Source: Nocardia sp. MH4 (GTDB lineage Bacteria > Actinomycetota > Actinomycetes > Mycobacteriales > Mycobacteriaceae). From it: a stretch of DNA of 64,000 nt. Both the position numbers and the translations under genes were made by a program. The stretch is taken from the NCBI RefSeq assembly GCF_019266065.1, contig NZ_LPNR01000124.1, positions 14,580 to 78,579 on the forward strand. The letters are read 5' to 3'. Within the stretch, counting starts at the first letter, position 1. Every line of letters starts with the position of its first letter. Below, piece by piece: positions 61,418 to 64,000 of this stretch. The notes beneath the pieces are model-generated. The model had not been told where the DNA came from. It saw only the letters and a program-made list of their open reading frames with translations, and did no database searches.

Positions 61418-62419
61418 TCAGTCGCGCACGCGCAGCACGATCTTGCCGAAGGTCTCCGGCGAATCGAGCAGCTCGTGCGCGCGGCCCGCCTCGGTGATCG
61501 GCAGCTCGGCGGAGATCACCGGCACCACCTCGCCCGCGGCGATCAGCGGCCACAGCCGCTCGCGCACCGCCGCGACGACCTCGGCCTTGCTGCCCGCGCC
61601 GACGCGTGGCCGGTTGCGCACGTTCGTCGCGTGCACCGTGCCCCACTTGCCCAGCAGCGTGGCCAGATTCAGCTTCCCGGCCACGCCGCCCTGCATCCCG
61701 ATGACCACCAGCTGACCGTGCGCCGCCAGCGCCTCCACATTGCGTTCCAGGTACAGCGCGCCCATGTTGTCGAGGATGATGTCGGCGCCGGAACCACCGG
61801 CCTGCGACGGCTCGGCCGCGACCACCGCGACGAAGTCCTGCGTCTTGTAATCGATCAGCAGCTCGGCCCCCAGCTCGGCGCACTTGGCCAGCTTCTCGGC
61901 CGAGCCCGCCGTCACCGCCACCCGCGCCCCGAGGCTGCGGGCCACCTGGATCGCGTGCGTCCCGATCCCGCCGCCGCCACCGTGGATCAGCACCAGCTGC
62001 CCGGACCGCAGCCCGGCCGTCATCACCAGGTTCGACCACACCGTCGTCGCCACCTCGGGCAACCCCGCCGCCGCCACCGGATCGAGCCCGTCCGGAATCG
62101 GCAACAGCTGGGTGGCAGGCACCGCGACCAGTTCGGCATAGCCGCCACCGGACAGCAGCGCGCACACCCGATCCCCGATCCGCCACTCCCGCACGCCCTC
62201 CCCGAGCGCGACGATCGTCCCCGAACACTCCAGCCCCGGCACCGAACTCGCGTCGGCGGGCGGCGGATAGAACCCCCGCCGCTGCAACACATCGGCCCGA
62301 TTCACCCCGGCCGCGATGACCTCGATCAACACCTCGCCGGGCCCCGGCTCCGGATCGACCGTGACGGTCCACTCCAGCACCTCCGGCCCGCCGAACCCGT
62401 TCAACTCGATTGCCTGCAT
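61418..62419 (-). CDS. Zinc-independent quinone oxidoreductase (MDR family), Rv3777-like
   Basis: 333-aa NADPH-dependent quinone oxidoreductase (PIG3-like). Segments: GFGGPEVLEWTVTVDPEPGPGEVLIEV in two blocks, NRADVLQRRGFYPPP, GLECSGTIVALGEGV, LIHGGGGGIGTHAIQVARSLGARVAVT (NADPH site) in two blocks and a closing AHELLDSPETFGKIVLRV. It ends 3 nt from the convergent aminotransferase-like gene. Likely detoxifies or reduces quinones. Confidence 0.9.
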   Translation of the reverse strand: MQAIELNGFGGPEVLEWTVTVDPEPGPGEVLIEVIAAGVNRADVLQRRGFYPPPADASSVPGLECSGTIVALGEGVREWRIGDRVCALLSGGGYAELVAVPATQLLPIPDGLDPVAAAGLPEVATTVWSNLVMTAGLRSGQLVLIHGGGGGIGTHAIQVARSLGARVAVTAGSAEKLAKCAELGAELLIDYKTQDFVAVVAAEPSQAGGSGADIILDNMGALYLERNVEALAAHGQLVVIGMQGGVAGKLNLATLLGKWGTVHATNVRNRPRVGAGSKAEVVAAVRERLWPLIAAGEVVPVISAELPITEAGRAHELLDSPETFGKIVLRVRD

Positions 62420-62494
62420 GGGGTGGTTCCACCTCTCCGCGACCTCGGCCGGACACCGGACGCGCGCCGCGCGTCCGCTACGATCTCACTCTAG

Positions 62495-62582
62495 GGAGAC
62501 GTGGCAGAGCGGCCGAATGCACTCGCCTTGAAAGCGAGCGTCGCGAGAGCGACCGGGGGTTCAAATCCCTCCGTCTCCGCCA
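62495..62582 (+). tRNA. tRNA-Ser (anticodon TGA)
   Basis: 88 nt including encoded CCA. Acceptor stem GGAGACG pairs with CGTCTCC; anticodon loop CTTGAAA gives TGA; a long variable arm (GTCGCGAGAGCGAC) marks it as class II; the T loop TTCAAAT and GCCA end are present. It reads UCA codons. Confidence 0.97.
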
Positions 62583-62923
62583 ATCCGGTTGGTGGGCACC
62601 GCCTGTTCTTCTCGCTGACGCCGCCGATCCGGTCGCACAGGACGTGGAACCGCATCGGCCCATCCCTACTGTCGGGCGCACGGTCGACAACAGCACAGTC
62701 CTGGTGATCGGGGCGATCGGTCACGTCACGGTCGGCCGATGCTCTCGGCGGCGACCGCGGAGTTCGTCGTCGCCATGATCGCCGAACGCGCGCGCGGGAC
62801 CGTGCTGCTGTCCACGGCCGCGATCCGCGATGACGTGGACGAGCAGCTCATCCGATCGGCGCCGCGCACGCGATCGTCGAACGGCCGATCCTCGAATCGG
62901 GTCGTTGACGACCCGGGCCGAAT
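62583..62923. other. Gap without a supported gene
   Basis: 341 nt between the tRNA and the SnoaL-like gene. Short open frames exist on both strands but none has a good start, RBS and balanced composition. The stretch MLSAATAEFVVAMIAERARG (from 62739) looks protein-like but runs into unrelated sequence, so it could be a decayed remnant. No integrase or att-like duplication of the tRNA 3' end was seen. Confidence 0.5.
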
Positions 62924-63295
62924 TCAGCCGGCCTCGTCCCAGGCCTGGATGGACGTCTGGTCGACGATGCGGCCGTCGCGGATGTCGGCCATCGAGTGGA
63001 CCAGGACCCGGGTTCCGTCGGGGTAGCGGCAGGATTCGACGAAGGCGACGTGGTCGCCGTCCATCAGGACGCTTTCCAGTTTGTGGGTCATCTCCCGCGA
63101 GCACACGTCGGCGAACATCTCGCTGATCGCCGAACGTCCGTGCAGCACACGGGGATGGCTGGGCTGGTCGTTGTGGTCGACCATCCGGATCTCGGCGTCG
63201 TCGCCGTACAGTGCCAGCAATGTGGTCGCGTCGCGGCCTTCGATGCCACGGCGCAGTGCTTCGGCATCGAATCCCGAACTGGATGCGGTGCTCAT
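62924..63295 (-). CDS. SnoaL-like (NTF2-fold) protein
   Basis: 123-aa small alpha+beta-barrel protein. The pattern LRRGIEGRDATTLLALYGDDAEIRMVDHN in two pieces, LHGRSAISEMFADV, HVAFVESCRYPDGTRVLVHSMADIRDGRI and TSIQAWDEAG is typical of the SnoaL_2/NTF2 superfamily. It may bind or isomerise a small molecule; substrate unknown. GGGAG is 8 nt before the ATG at 63295. It shares strand with the Lrp-type gene upstream (101-nt gap). Confidence 0.82.
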   Translation of the reverse strand: MSTASSSGFDAEALRRGIEGRDATTLLALYGDDAEIRMVDHNDQPSHPRVLHGRSAISEMFADVCSREMTHKLESVLMDGDHVAFVESCRYPDGTRVLVHSMADIRDGRIVDQTSIQAWDEAG

Positions 63296-63396
63296 CTCGG
63301 TCTCCCTCGCTCGTCGCCCAACGAGCCGGACCAGGGCGATTCGGCCCGTAATCCAGCACATTACGCCCGCGGACCGGCCTGCGGAACGCCCCGAGA

Positions 63397-64000
63397 TCAG
63401 CCGACCGGAGCGGCCCGTTTGGCGATGGCCGTGATCGGCACCGGCTCGACGCGTTCGATCCCGTCGAGCGCGCCGAGCCGCTCGGTGAGGTAGTCGAACA
63501 GGGTGTCGGCGTCGCGGCACACCACGATCGCGATCAGGTTCGCGGTCCCGGTGGTCCCACCCACGAACGCGGCCTCCGGATGCGCCGACAGGGCCCGCGC
63601 GACGGCCACGAGCCGGGCGGGCGCGACCGTCAGCCACAGTGCCGTCTGCACCGGGAAACCGAGCACCGCCGCATCGATCTCCACATCGAAGCGCAGCACG
63701 CGCTGCCTGCGCAGCTCGTCCACCCGGCGCCGGACCGCGGACTCCGACCAGTCGACCGCGCGCGCCAGCCGCGCGTAGTCGGCGCGGCCGTCGACGGCGA
63801 GGGCGGGCAGCAGGCGCCGATCGAGTTCGGTCATCGTGATCGTGTCCGGCCGCTCGGCCAGCGCCGGTGCCAGTGCGCTGACCTGCTCGGATGTCAGCGC
63901 CGACGTCCGGCCCTGCCAGCGCCGATCGGTCAGATGCCGCAGCAGCCGCTGCACCTGGACCGACTCGACTTGCGGATGCCTGGCCAGCGCGTCCAGCGGC
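63397..64000 (-). CDS. Lrp/AsnC-family regulator, partial (N-terminus beyond window)
   Basis: The frame is open to the window edge, so about 201 C-terminal residues are seen. They include the end of a first AsnC ligand domain (LDALARHPQVESVQVQRLLR), then a second winged helix (LDRRLLPALAVDGRADYARL, VDWSESAVRRRVDELRRQRVL) and a second ligand domain (GTTGTANLIAIVVCRDADTL). This is the tandem-Lrp arrangement of about 320-340 aa common in actinobacteria. A GTG at 63954 is only an internal codon. It may control the SnoaL-like gene. Confidence 0.85.
   Translation of the reverse strand, partial: PLDALARHPQVESVQVQRLLRHLTDRRWQGRTSALTSEQVSALAPALAERPDTITMTELDRRLLPALAVDGRADYARLARAVDWSESAVRRRVDELRRQRVLRFDVEIDAAVLGFPVQTALWLTVAPARLVAVARALSAHPEAAFVGGTTGTANLIAIVVCRDADTLFDYLTERLGALDGIERVEPVPITAIAKRAAPVG

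Noticed and set aside
62495..62923. tRNA-Ser as an integration site for a mobile element
   Set aside because: No integrase, no second copy of the tRNA 3' end and no phage-like genes in the visible flank.

Overview
The window is high-GC actinobacterial DNA carrying the core cell-wall assembly locus of a mycolic-acid-containing bacterium (order Mycobacteriales). Gene content and family-level features fit Nocardia best, though Rhodococcus or Gordonia cannot be excluded from sequence alone. Almost every gene has a recognisable counterpart in the Mycobacterium tuberculosis Rv3777-Rv3809 region, but the order is rearranged and accessory genes are interspersed. I see no insertion sequence, phage, integrase or CRISPR array.

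Layout. (1) 0.1-6.1 kb: four tandem antigen-85-type mycolyltransferases, the last fused to LGFP wall-binding repeats. (2) 6.2-17.9 kb: a DUF732 lipoprotein, an Rv3802c-like cutinase-family lipase, an F420-type LLM oxidoreductase, then fadD32-pks13-accD4, the mycolate condensation module. (3) 18-20 kb: Uma2-family protein, cyclophilin and a small secreted protein, all on the minus strand. (4) 20.5-27.6 kb: two large Emb arabinosyltransferases facing each other, with an untracked 53-aa ORF and a palindrome between their 3' ends. (5) 27.6-30.8 kb: two unknown genes, then a WYL regulator divergent from a TIGR03086/DinB-like gene. (6) 30.9-35.7 kb: aftA, dprE2-dprE1 (4-nt overlap) and a divergent Rv3789-like GtrA gene, which make and use decaprenyl-phospho-arabinose. 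(7) 35.7-43.1 kb: accessory genes (pyridoxamine-oxidase-like protein, molybdopterin oxidoreductase, DUF4282 protein, XRE/DUF5753 regulator, and a MarR regulator divergent from a 14-TM MFS exporter with a 15-bp-periodic operator array). (8) 43.1-48.0 kb: rmlC-rmlA and rmlB for the dTDP-rhamnose linker, with an esterase and a glycine-zipper secreted protein between them. (9) 48-51.2 kb: a GT2 plus DUF2142 membrane pair divergent from a second GtrA gene, which looks like a lipid-linked sugar transfer module. (10) 51.3-59.4 kb: glfT2, a Pro/Gly-rich membrane protein, rsgA, then wzm-wzt-glfT1 (galactan initiation and export). (11) 59.5-64 kb: proteasome activator bpa/pafE, a class V aminotransferase-like protein, a quinone oxidoreductase, tRNA-Ser(TGA), a SnoaL-like protein and a partial tandem-Lrp regulator.

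Together the genes supply the rhamnose linker (Rml), galactan initiation, polymerisation and export (GlfT1, GlfT2, Wzm/Wzt), arabinan precursor synthesis and priming (DprE1/E2, GtrA, AftA), arabinan extension (Emb), mycolate synthesis (FadD32, Pks13, AccD4) and mycolate attachment (mycolyltransferases). rmlD, glf, ubiA and aftB are not in the window.

Non-coding features include many strong hairpin terminators, a dispersed intergenic repeat (about 1256-1366, 43085-43116, probably 59413-59509) and several candidate operators. All family assignments come from reading motifs by eye; no database search was possible.
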